Positions 7,878 to 15,079 of a stretch of 64,000 nt of DNA are shown here, one piece after another (within the stretch, counting starts at the first letter, position 1; each line of letters begins with the position of its first letter). The stretch spans positions 62,001 to 126,000 of the forward strand of contig JAENXC010000006.1 of the NCBI GenBank assembly GCA_016649715.1, read 5' to 3'. The DNA is from Flavobacteriaceae bacterium (GTDB lineage Bacteria > Bacteroidota > Bacteroidia > Flavobacteriales > Flavobacteriaceae). Both the position numbers and the translations under genes were made by a program. The notes under the pieces are model-generated. The model had not been told where the DNA came from. It saw only the letters and a list, made by a program, of their open reading frames with translations, and did no database searches.

Positions 7878-9254
7878 TTAATCTTTTATAATTTTTTGAA
7901 CAAAATCTCCATCATCGGTATTTAATCTTAAAAAATACATCCCGTTTTGAAGATTTGAAATATCCATTTGCTGAATGTTTCCCTCTACCTGAAAAACTTT
8001 TTTACCCAGAATATCAAAAACAGTAACGCCAACAATATTTTCAGCTTTTGAGTTTATAAAGACCAATCCCTTTGTAGGGTTTGGATAAATTTTTAGTATA
8101 TTTAATTGGTTTTCGTCAACGCCAACAATGGTCATGTTTTCGTACCACGCTATTTTATCATCGTTTTGTGAGGAAGAAATTACGTCCATATCGCCGTCGT
8201 TGTCAATGTCTGCGGCTATTACGGAACGGGGGGATTGTACTTCTGCGTTGATTATTTTTTTGCCGCTGAAATTTCCCATTCCATCCAGATTCTCAAACCA
8301 TACAATTTCGCCTCCAAATGTTTCTACACTTGTGGCCAGCACATCCATATCGCCGTCGTTGTCAAGGTCTGCGGCATAAACAGTCCATGCATTAATCAAA
8401 GTGCTTGTGATTGAGTTTTTGGGACCAAAATTGCCAAAGCCATCAATATTCTCGAACCATGCAATTTCATTATCTCCAGAAGAGGATGAAAAAACATCGG
8501 CATCACCATCATTATCAACATCTGCAGCAAAAACCACCCTTGTATATGCGCCAGTGTCATAAATAATATGTCGCGTGTCAAAATTGCCAATGCCATCCAT
8601 ATTTTCTATCCAAATAATCTTTAACGAACCGGAAGCGTTCCCAAGGACATCTATATCCCCATCCCCGTCCATATCCACAGCAACTACGGAACGTGAATTG
8701 CTAATTGTATTATCTATAATTTTTTTGCTGCTAAAATTGCCTTGTCCATCAAGATTTTCGTACCACGCCAGTCCTGAAAAGTCGGAAGCCGAGATCACAT
8801 CCATATCGCCATCGCCATCAATATCTGTTAAACTCACAGATGATGAACCGTCCGCTTGGTTACTTATAACTTTTTGAGTGCTAAAATTTCCTTGTCCATC
8901 CAAATTTTCGTACCATACTACCAAATCAATGAAATAGGCAACAGCTATCAAATCAATATCTCCATCTCCATCTAAATCAGAACCACAGACAAAAGTTGTT
9001 TCGCTTAAAGAAGCAACGGTGTTTTCTGAACCAAAATTACCTAAGCCATCTAAATTTTTATACCAAGTAATTGAATTTCCAAATTTATTGGCTGACACTA
9101 CATCTATATTTCCATCGCCATCAATATCCACAGCAACAATTATTTGGGTGACATTTGCGGTTTGGGCAATAACTTGTTGTGGGCCAAACTGGCACTGTCC
9201 AGTTGTTCCCCAAAAAAGGAGAACAGTAAAAAATAAGTATTTTAACATGTCCAT
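7878..9254 (-). CDS. Secreted FG-GAP/VCBS repeat protein with T9SS sorting domain
   Basis: A 458-residue exported protein. A signal peptide (LKYLFFTVLLFWGTTGQCQ) is followed by seven repeats carrying a calcium-binding-like loop of the form DxDGDGDxDV (VDIDGDGNIDV, SDLDGDGDIDL, TDIDGDGDMDV, VDMDGDGDIDV, ADVDNDGDADV, ADLDNDGDMDV, ADIDNDGDMDV), each followed by a WYENLDGxGNF stretch, predicting a seven-bladed beta-propeller. The C-terminus from about 385 (LKIYPNPTKG) is a type-A type IX secretion sorting domain, so the protein should be exported and cell-surface bound or released. Ligand unknown. Its 3' end lies 9 bp from that of convergent pyk. An internal ATG at 9248 is an equally possible start. 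Confidence 0.88.
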   Translation of the reverse strand: MDMLKYLFFTVLLFWGTTGQCQFGPQQVIAQTANVTQIIVAVDIDGDGNIDVVSANKFGNSITWYKNLDGLGNFGSENTVASLSETTFVCGSDLDGDGDIDLIAVAYFIDLVVWYENLDGQGNFSTQKVISNQADGSSSVSLTDIDGDGDMDVISASDFSGLAWYENLDGQGNFSSKKIIDNTISNSRSVVAVDMDGDGDIDVLGNASGSLKIIWIENMDGIGNFDTRHIIYDTGAYTRVVFAADVDNDGDADVFSSSSGDNEIAWFENIDGFGNFGPKNSITSTLINAWTVYAADLDNDGDMDVLATSVETFGGEIVWFENLDGMGNFSGKKIINAEVQSPRSVIAADIDNDGDMDVISSSQNDDKIAWYENMTIVGVDENQLNILKIYPNPTKGLVFINSKAENIVGVTVFDILGKKVFQVEGNIQQMDISNLQNGMYFLRLNTDDGDFVQKIIKD

Positions 9255-9333
9255 TCAGTATATTTTTATAAAATTTGGATTTATTGGACTTCAAAATGTA
9301 AATCTTTTGAACTTTGTCAATGTTGACACTAAA

Positions 9334-10095
9334 TCAATCCGAAACCTCCACCTTCTCAAGCTTCATCCCATCCCCTTCTTTGGTAATAATAACCGTATAG
9401 CCAAAACCGCCCGTTTTGTAGTTATACAGTATTTTCTGAAGCACGTTATCATTACGCGAAATCTGAAGTTCGCTCGTTAAATCGGTTTTCTTTTTGTTGC
9501 CGTTCTGCTGGGTTTCGTTGTTGGAACCTTTGGGGTTTGGAAAAGCAAATTCTTTGGGTATGGCAAATAATTGTTGCGCTGTAAAAAACGCTTCATGCCA
9601 TTTGTCGGTCGGCAGAATCAAGGTTTCGGTTTTGGTAGGTTTGCTTGCCGTGCCGCCCGTTGCTTCGACATAATTCACCTTCGGAAAATCTTTCTTTAGC
9701 TCTTCAGCATAATTTTTTGCGGAAGCATCTTCGCCCGGAGGGGAAAATTTTGACAGAAAACCGTTAAAGACAAAACCTTTTTTGTCGTTGTACTCCACTT
9801 CGTCCATCGCGCCATCAATTCCGCCAACGTTCATTGTGGTTTTCCCTTCGGCGTTTACAATCTTCACCTTCGTGCCCAAGGGCATTACAGCAAGTTTTGC
9901 ACTTTGAAGATTTGGGAATTCACGCAAAGTTAAACCGCTCACAGCGGTAACGTACATACCTTCGGGAGCAGTTTCTGCAGGAATGGAATCTGTAACAACA
10001 GTCTGGGTTTCTTCGTTGTTTTTGGCGTCGTTTTTACAGGAAAAAAGGAAAGTGAAGCCAACAAGGGCAAGGAGAGAAAAAGCTACGGTCTTCAT
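9334..10095 (-). CDS. Lipoprotein with SH3-like domain
   Basis: I start at the ATG at 10093-10095 (MKTVAFSLLALVGFTFLFSC, 253 aa), which begins a clear lipoprotein signal with lipobox FLFSC; the longer ORF from 10140 adds a non-signal-like extension. Residues about 45-120 (MYVTAVSGLTLREFPN ... VEYNDKKGFVFNGFLS) resemble a bacterial SH3 domain: LREFPN corresponds to the usual LNVRxxP start, and the segment ends in a GFVFNGFLS strand. The C-terminal half has no recognised domain. Likely membrane-anchored on the periplasmic or outer side. Monocistronic by context. Confidence 0.7.
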   Translation of the reverse strand: MKTVAFSLLALVGFTFLFSCKNDAKNNEETQTVVTDSIPAETAPEGMYVTAVSGLTLREFPNLQSAKLAVMPLGTKVKIVNAEGKTTMNVGGIDGAMDEVEYNDKKGFVFNGFLSKFSPPGEDASAKNYAEELKKDFPKVNYVEATGGTASKPTKTETLILPTDKWHEAFFTAQQLFAIPKEFAFPNPKGSNNETQQNGNKKKTDLTSELQISRNDNVLQKILYNYKTGGFGYTVIITKEGDGMKLEKVEVSD

Positions 10096-10164
10096 AATTG
10101 GGCGTTTTAAATTAGTTAAAGATAAGTAGCTTTTTTGCATTTTTAAAATTTATGGTTCGGTGTC

Positions 10165-10253
10165 CTCCCCAACCCCTCCAAAGGAGGGGCTATGCCCCCC
10201 TTCCTTTGGGAGGGGTTAGGCCTGCCTGCCGAAGGCACGTAGGCAGGGGTGGG
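10165..10253. repeat. G/C-rich palindromic repeat element
   Basis: Two nested hairpins lie between the SH3 lipoprotein and dinB. The first pairs AACCCCTCCAAAGGA with TCCTTTGGGAGGGGTT (one bulge). The second pairs CCTGCCT with AGGCAGG around a short loop. Both are far more G/C-rich than the flanks. A relative of the second hairpin is at 59522-59546. Reading into dinB's 3' side, it could serve as a terminator or REP-like element. Confidence 0.65.
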
Positions 10254-10254
10254 A

Positions 10255-11358
10255 CTAAAATTCAAGTTTTAGTTGCACTTCGATTGATTCCTTCGCAATC
10301 TCCTTTTTTTTAGGTTTTTCATTGTTAAGATTCGAAATTGAAATTCCCAATAACCGTACCGACTCCTTCATTTTTTCCTGAAATAACAATTCTTTAACCA
10401 CTTCCAGTATCAATTCCTTGGAAGCGATAAATAACGGAAGGGTTTTGCTGCGCGTTTGCAAAGTGAAATCGCGGTATTTAATTTTTAAAGTTACGGTCTT
10501 TCCGGCGAGTTTGCTGTGTTTCAATCTGTTTTCAACTTCGGAAGCAATTTCATCAAGCCTTTCCATCATAAAAATTTCCGAAGAAATGTTTTCTGAAAAA
10601 GTATGTTCCGCAGCTAAAGATTTCTGCTTTCGCGTAGGTTTCACCTTACTGCTGTGAATTCCGCGAACCACATTGTAATAGAAACCACAGCTCTTTCCAA
10701 AGTTTTCTTCCAAGAATTCCAAAGATTGCGCTTTTAAGTCAATGCCCGTGAAAATGCCCAAGCGGTACATTTTCTCTTTGGTAACTTTGCCAACACCAAA
10801 GAATTTTTTAACGTCCAGCGTTTCCAAAAATGGAACCACTTCTTCGGGGCCGATCGTTTTCTGTCCGTTGGGTTTGTTGATGTCGCTGGCTATTTTCGCC
10901 ACAAACTTGTTCACCGAAATTCCTGCGGAAGCATTTAAACCAGTCTTTTCCTTTATCTTTTTCCGAATCTCGGTAGCTATCATCGTCGCGCTGGGATTGC
11001 CCATTTTATTTTCGGTTACGTCCAGATAGGCTTCGTCCAACGACAGCGGTTCCACTAAATCAGTATATTCAAAGAATATTTTTCGAATTTGTTTTGAAAC
11101 CTCTTTGTAACGGTCAAAATTGGTCCGTACAAAAATAAGTTCGGGACAGAGTTTTCGCGCCATCGCACCACTCATCGCACTTCGGACGCCGAATTTTCGA
11201 GCTTCATAACTTGCCGCAGCAACCACACCGCGAGCAGAACTTCCGCCAACGGCAACCGCTTTTCCGCGAAGTTCGGGATTGTCCAACTGCTCCACGGACG
11301 CGTAAAAAGCGTCCATGTCTATGTGGATTATTTTCCGAACGGGAAGCGGCTCTTGCAT
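10255..11358 (-). CDS. dinB: DNA polymerase IV (Y-family)
   Basis: Error-prone translesion polymerase, 367 residues. The first catalytic motif is IIHIDMDAFYASVEQ with Asp14, and the second is SLDEAYLDVT with Asp108 and Glu109; F18-Y19 is the steric gate against ribonucleotides. Thumb helix-hairpin-helix sequences follow at about 170-230 and the little-finger domain at about 240-350. The last residues, QLKLEF, fit a beta-clamp binding motif as in E. coli Pol IV. No SOS box is recognised upstream. It is a single gene divergent from the neighbouring NAD(P)-binding protein. Confidence 0.96.
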   Translation of the reverse strand: MQEPLPVRKIIHIDMDAFYASVEQLDNPELRGKAVAVGGSSARGVVAAASYEARKFGVRSAMSGAMARKLCPELIFVRTNFDRYKEVSKQIRKIFFEYTDLVEPLSLDEAYLDVTENKMGNPSATMIATEIRKKIKEKTGLNASAGISVNKFVAKIASDINKPNGQKTIGPEEVVPFLETLDVKKFFGVGKVTKEKMYRLGIFTGIDLKAQSLEFLEENFGKSCGFYYNVVRGIHSSKVKPTRKQKSLAAEHTFSENISSEIFMMERLDEIASEVENRLKHSKLAGKTVTLKIKYRDFTLQTRSKTLPLFIASKELILEVVKELLFQEKMKESVRLLGISISNLNNEKPKKKEIAKESIEVQLKLEF

Positions 11359-11390
11359 CTTGTAAATTTAATATCTTTAGGGTAACTAAA

Positions 11391-11421
11391 ACCTAACAGG
11401 TTTCAAAAAACTTGTTAGGCT
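11391..11421. repeat. Inverted repeat in the dinB divergent region
   Basis: CCTAACAGGTTT and AACTTGTTAGG form an imperfect hairpin (CCTAACA pairs with TGTTAGG) of a kind common between flavobacterial genes. It sits 13 bp before the start codon of the plus-strand gene, so it could affect either divergent transcript. Confidence 0.5.
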
Positions 11422-11433
11422 TATACCACACTT

Positions 11434-12081
11434 ATGAAAAAAACAGCAATCATATTAGGCGCAACCGGATTGACGGGAAGTATTTTGCTGGATAAACTTT
11501 TAAAAGATGATTCTTTTGAAAAAATAAAACTCTTTTCACGCAGTTACGCAGAAAAGAATTCTCCAAAAATCGAGGAACATTTGATTGATATGTTTCAATT
11601 GGAAGACCATTCCGATGCCTTTAAATCCGATGTGGTTTTCTGCTGTATCGGCACCACAAAAGCCAAAACTCCCGACAAAGAAACCTATAAAAAGATTGAT
11701 TACGGCATTCCAGTTGCTGCCGCAAAACTTGCCAAAAAGAACGGAATTAAAACTTTCATTGTAATTTCAGCTATGGGTGCAGATGCCAATAGCAGCATTT
11801 TTTACAACAAAACAAAAGGCGAAATGCAGCGCGATGTTCTGAAACAAAATGTTGAAAACACGTACATTTTGCAACCTTCATTAATCGTGGGAGATCGTGA
11901 TGAAAAACGTTTTGGCGAAAAAATGGCCACTTTTTTTATGAAAACTTTCGGGTTTTTAATTCCGAAGAAATACAAAATGATAAAAGCAGAAACCATTGCG
12001 GAGGCAATGTTAGTTCTAGCAGAAAAAGGATATTCTGAAACAATTATTTCTTCAGATAAAATAAAGGAAATTTTGTATTAA
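11434..12081 (+). CDS. NAD(P)H-binding Rossmann protein (TIP30/HTATIP2-like)
   Basis: A 215-residue atypical short-chain dehydrogenase-like protein. The N-terminal dinucleotide-binding loop is GATGLTG (9-15). FCCIGTTK and FIVISAMGADANSSIFYNKTKGEMQRD resemble the eukaryotic HTATIP2 and bacterial NAD(P)H-binding oxidoreductase relatives, including a Tyr-x-x-x-Lys pair in YNKTK. The substrate is unknown. It is probably cytosolic. A repeat follows the stop codon, separating it from the CYTH gene. Confidence 0.82.
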   Translation: MKKTAIILGATGLTGSILLDKLLKDDSFEKIKLFSRSYAEKNSPKIEEHLIDMFQLEDHSDAFKSDVVFCCIGTTKAKTPDKETYKKIDYGIPVAAAKLAKKNGIKTFIVISAMGADANSSIFYNKTKGEMQRDVLKQNVENTYILQPSLIVGDRDEKRFGEKMATFFMKTFGFLIPKKYKMIKAETIAEAMLVLAEKGYSETIISSDKIKEILY

Positions 12082-12083
12082 AA

Positions 12084-12167
12084 TGTCAGGTTGAGCGCAG
12101 TCGAAACCTATCATGGAGTTCTCGACTTTAGTTTATCCTGAGCGAAGCCGAAGGGCTCGAACTGACA
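12084..12167. repeat. Intergenic palindromic repeat with TTGAGCGCAGTCGAAA core
   Basis: The element begins TGTCAG and ends CTGACA, with internal TTGAGCGCAGTCGAAA (12091-12106) and TCCTGAGCGAAGCCGAA, two related sub-units in roughly opposite halves. Sequences of this type are familiar from flavobacterial intergenic regions. A 26-bp piece with 24 identities recurs inside the alpha-2-macroglobulin gene at 27331-27356. Confidence 0.7.
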
Positions 12168-12185
12168 AATCAATTTAAGAGATGT

Positions 12186-12656
12186 ATGCAAGAAATAGAA
12201 CGTAAATTTTTAGTCATTTCCGAAGCTTTTAAAAACGAAGCATTCAAACGAACACGTATCGTTCAGGGTTTTTTGAACACTCATCCCGAACGCACGGTAC
12301 GGGTTCGTATTCAGGGAAATGATGGGTTTATAACCATTAAAGGAAAATCCAATAAATCGGGGCTTTCCCGCTTTGAGTGGGAAAAACAAATCTCGCTCGC
12401 CGAAGCTGAAGAACTATTACATCTTTGCGAACCCGGCATTATTGAAAAAACCCGTTATGAAATTTCCAGCGACCATCACACTTTTGAAGTAGATGATTTT
12501 ATGGGCGAAAACGAAGGATTAATAGTTGCCGAAATTGAGCTGAATTCAGAAACAGAACCCTTTTCAAAACCCGAATGGCTGGGAAAGGAAGTTACAGGCG
12601 ATGTGAGATATTACAACTCAAATTTGAGTAAAAACCCTTTTAAAAAGTGGCAGTAA
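12186..12656 (+). CDS. CYTH domain protein (triphosphatase/adenylate cyclase-like)
   Basis: A 156-residue CYTH (tunnel) protein. The diagnostic ExExK motif is at the N-terminus (MQEIERKFLV: E3, E5, K7), followed by basic and acidic strand motifs RTVRVRI, FITIKGKS, FEWEKQI and LIVAEIEL that line the tunnel. Small prokaryotic members usually hydrolyse inorganic triphosphate; cyclase activity is less likely. Cytosolic, no partner gene evident. Confidence 0.9.
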   Translation: MQEIERKFLVISEAFKNEAFKRTRIVQGFLNTHPERTVRVRIQGNDGFITIKGKSNKSGLSRFEWEKQISLAEAEELLHLCEPGIIEKTRYEISSDHHTFEVDDFMGENEGLIVAEIELNSETEPFSKPEWLGKEVTGDVRYYNSNLSKNPFKKWQ

Positions 12657-12688
12657 AAAAGCAGAAGTTTTCAGTTGCAGTTTTCAGT

Positions 12689-13417
12689 TTACTTATTCAA
12701 AAGTTGACAGATTTTCTCAATTGTTCCAATATTTGAAGTTGCAACAATTCCCTCTTCAAAAAAAGCTTCGCTATGCATTGAAACATTTGGTTTTTGTAAA
12801 AGAACTTGCTTTTTGGTCGTTGCGGAAAGATGAATGCTTTTAAATTCAGCTTCCTTAAATTCCAAAACATTTTCCAAATTAATTCCGCCACCGGGCATAA
12901 TTTCTATTTCGTCTTTTGCAATGTGTTGAAGTTCCTTCAACAGTGAGATCCCTTCAATTGCAGTCGGTTTTTGACCCGAGGAAAGCAATCTATTCACTTT
13001 TAAATCAATTAAATTTTGAAGTTCTTCAATTGGATTTTCAACCCAATCAAATGCACGGTGAAAGGTGAATTCCATTCCTTCGGAAGCTGCAATCAATTGC
13101 ACTGTTTTGATCAAATCTATTTTGTTTTCCGAAGTTAAAAATCCGCTTACAATTCCTGCGCAACCTATCCTTTTGCAGAACGCAATATCGCGCAACATCA
13201 CATCGAATTCGTCTTCGGAATAGTTGAAATTTCCACTTCGCGGACGGATTAAAACGTGGGTGGGAATGTTTAATTCCAAAATAACTTTTTCAAGTAAACC
13301 GTGACTTGGCGTGAGCCCACCAAAGGATAGTTCAGTGCAAAGTTCTATTCGGTTTGCGCCGGCAAGTTGTGCTGCGCTGGCACTCTCAAAACTATTTGCA
13401 CAAATTTCTACAATCAT
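12689..13417 (-). CDS. cutC: CutC family protein (copper homeostasis protein CutC)
   Basis: TIM-barrel protein of 242 residues, beginning MIVEICANSFESASAAQLAGANRIELC with the family hallmark RIELCTELSFGGLTPS (about 23-38), then HVLIRPRSGNFNYSEDEFDVM and the C-terminal MPGGGINLENV. Its role in copper handling is historical and doubtful; the true reaction is not established. Its ATG overlaps the TGA of an upstream 42-codon ORF by 4 bp, implying translational coupling. In many Bacteroidota cutC is next to glycosidase and asparaginase genes; here those are absent. Confidence 0.92.
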   Translation of the reverse strand: MIVEICANSFESASAAQLAGANRIELCTELSFGGLTPSHGLLEKVILELNIPTHVLIRPRSGNFNYSEDEFDVMLRDIAFCKRIGCAGIVSGFLTSENKIDLIKTVQLIAASEGMEFTFHRAFDWVENPIEELQNLIDLKVNRLLSSGQKPTAIEGISLLKELQHIAKDEIEIMPGGGINLENVLEFKEAEFKSIHLSATTKKQVLLQKPNVSMHSEAFFEEGIVATSNIGTIEKICQLLNK

Positions 13418-13542
13418 TCAATAATTATTTCAGATTCGGTTAATTGCCAACCTTCATTCAGTAAAATCGTTTCATTGGGAGTTTCTTCACAAGAAAGAAA
13501 GGTGAAAATAATTGTGAAGAAGGTGAAATAGAGTTTTCCCAT
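13414..13542 (-). pseudogene. 42-codon lipoprotein-like ORF, possible remnant of a glycosidase gene
   Basis: An ATG at 13540-13542 opens a 42-residue ORF, ending at a TGA (13414-13416) that overlaps the cutC start (ATGA). It has a plausible lipoprotein signal with lipobox FLSC and Cys18, followed by only 24 residues including ILLNEGWQLTES. That stretch resembles the first mature strand of GH2 beta-mannosidases, which are frequent cutC neighbours in Bacteroidota. I infer a deletion that removed the body of such a gene and fused its start to cutC. It could still be translated as a small lipoprotein or as a leader for cutC. Confidence 0.45.
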
Positions 13543-13576
13543 TCCACTAAAATAACTGTTTTCAGAATAACACATA

Positions 13577-13612
13577 AAAAAATCTGCCTTGAAAAATTAC
13601 AAGACAGATTTA
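13577..13612 (-). terminator. Rho-independent-like terminator after the efflux operon
   Basis: AAATCTG-CTTG and CAAG-CAGATTT arms, with one mismatch and an eight-base loop, form a hairpin. Read on the minus strand it is followed by a run of seven T. It lies 31 bp beyond the stop codon of the TolC-like gene, so it should end the efflux transcript. Confidence 0.7.
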
Positions 13613-13643
13613 CTATCAACAATTAAAAAATTATGAAAAAAAC

Positions 13644-15038
13644 TTATCGCCATCCGCCACCCAAAGCTTCGTATAAATCTACGATGGCTTGCAGTTGGTT
13701 ATTCTTTGCGTTTATCAAATTTAAACTGGAATTCAGTGCGTTTTCCTGCGCGGTCAACACTTCCAAATAGTTAGCCATACCGTTGTCCAAAAGTTGTTTG
13801 GAATAATCTGTAGCCAAACTATGGGCTTCGTATTCTTTTTCCTTCACGTCAATTTTTTCAGTTGCCGCTTCGTAACTGTAGAGCGCATCCGAAACTTCTT
13901 TGCTGGCGTTAATGATTGCAAACCTAAAATCTAAATAGGCCTGTTCTTGCTTGGCTTGCGAAACTTCATACTGAGTACGGATTTGACGTTTGTTGAAAAT
14001 AGGCTGCGTTAACCCTCCAACAATTGTTGCAAATAACGAATTAGCGCTGAAAAGTTTATCAATTTCTATATTTTGAAATCCACCCGTTGCAGAAAGCGTT
14101 AATGACGGATAGAAGCCTGCGCGGGCCGCATTTGTTAGCTCGAATGTATTCATCAAATTATATTCGGCGGCCATTACATCGGGGCGGTTTCGGAGCAGTT
14201 GCGCGGGAATTCCTGTGTTCAGCGGGGTAGCGATAACTTGATTTTCCAAGCTGCCACGGGGTATTTCATGCGGCGCACTTCCCAACAAAATAGACATAGT
14301 GTTTTCCAGCAAACGCGCTTGGTTTTTTAAATCGATTAAAATTCCCTGCGCAGTGTATAATTGGGCTTCGGTCTGTTTCACGCCAACTTCGGTAACGTTT
14401 CCGGCATCTTTCAGAGCCTGTGTGGTTTCCAATCCTTTGGAACGGGTTCCGATGGTTTCTTCTGTAACTCGAATCTGTTCGTCCAAAGCCAACAATTGAT
14501 AATAAACCGAAGCAATATTGGCAATCAAAGTACTTTTTACGGCTTGATGGGCAGCGACACTTTGAAGATATGAAGCTTGGAAAGCGCGCTCATTACTGCG
14601 AATTTTTCCCCAAATATCTGCTTCCCAAGAAAGGCCAGCGCTCAACTCATATTGACCAATTGAGGATATATCGCCAAATTGATTAGTAGCCGGTAATTCC
14701 TGATGGGTGTATTGTGCCTTTCCGTTTAAGGAAGGAAAATAACCAGCCTTTCCCTGTTTTACGTATGCCTCAGCCATCCTGATTTGCTGAAGCGCCACCC
14801 GAATGTCGATGTTGTTTTTCAGCCCTTCTTCAATATAATTTTGAAGAATTGGATCCAAAAACAGCTCTTTCCACGAAAGTGATGCAATGGTCAGCGTGTC
14901 CTGCGGAAGATTATCCGTTCTGTAATTGGCTTCGTTTACTACTTGTGGCCGTTCGTAATTTTTTGCGGCAAAGCAGGAAACGAGCAGAAATGGCAGGCTT
15001 GCCAAAATCAATACTTTATAAATGCTATTCTTTTTCAT
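13644..15038 (-). CDS. TolC/NodT-family outer-membrane efflux lipoprotein
   Basis: Outer-membrane channel of a tripartite efflux pump. 464 residues; lipoprotein signal MKKNSIYKVLILASLPFLLVSC with acylated Cys22, then two outer-membrane-efflux-protein repeats (about 60-255 and 280-460) rich in long alpha-helical heptads such as NNIDIRVALQQIRMAEAYVKQGKAG. The NodT-type start (CFAAKNYERPQV) is typical. It is the last gene of the operon, 41 bp after the RND pump gene and before a terminator. Confidence 0.92.
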   Translation of the reverse strand: MKKNSIYKVLILASLPFLLVSCFAAKNYERPQVVNEANYRTDNLPQDTLTIASLSWKELFLDPILQNYIEEGLKNNIDIRVALQQIRMAEAYVKQGKAGYFPSLNGKAQYTHQELPATNQFGDISSIGQYELSAGLSWEADIWGKIRSNERAFQASYLQSVAAHQAVKSTLIANIASVYYQLLALDEQIRVTEETIGTRSKGLETTQALKDAGNVTEVGVKQTEAQLYTAQGILIDLKNQARLLENTMSILLGSAPHEIPRGSLENQVIATPLNTGIPAQLLRNRPDVMAAEYNLMNTFELTNAARAGFYPSLTLSATGGFQNIEIDKLFSANSLFATIVGGLTQPIFNKRQIRTQYEVSQAKQEQAYLDFRFAIINASKEVSDALYSYEAATEKIDVKEKEYEAHSLATDYSKQLLDNGMANYLEVLTAQENALNSSLNLINAKNNQLQAIVDLYEALGGGWR

Positions 15039-15079
15039 CTGTAATTTTTATTGCTTTTATATGGGCAGATGGAATGCCT

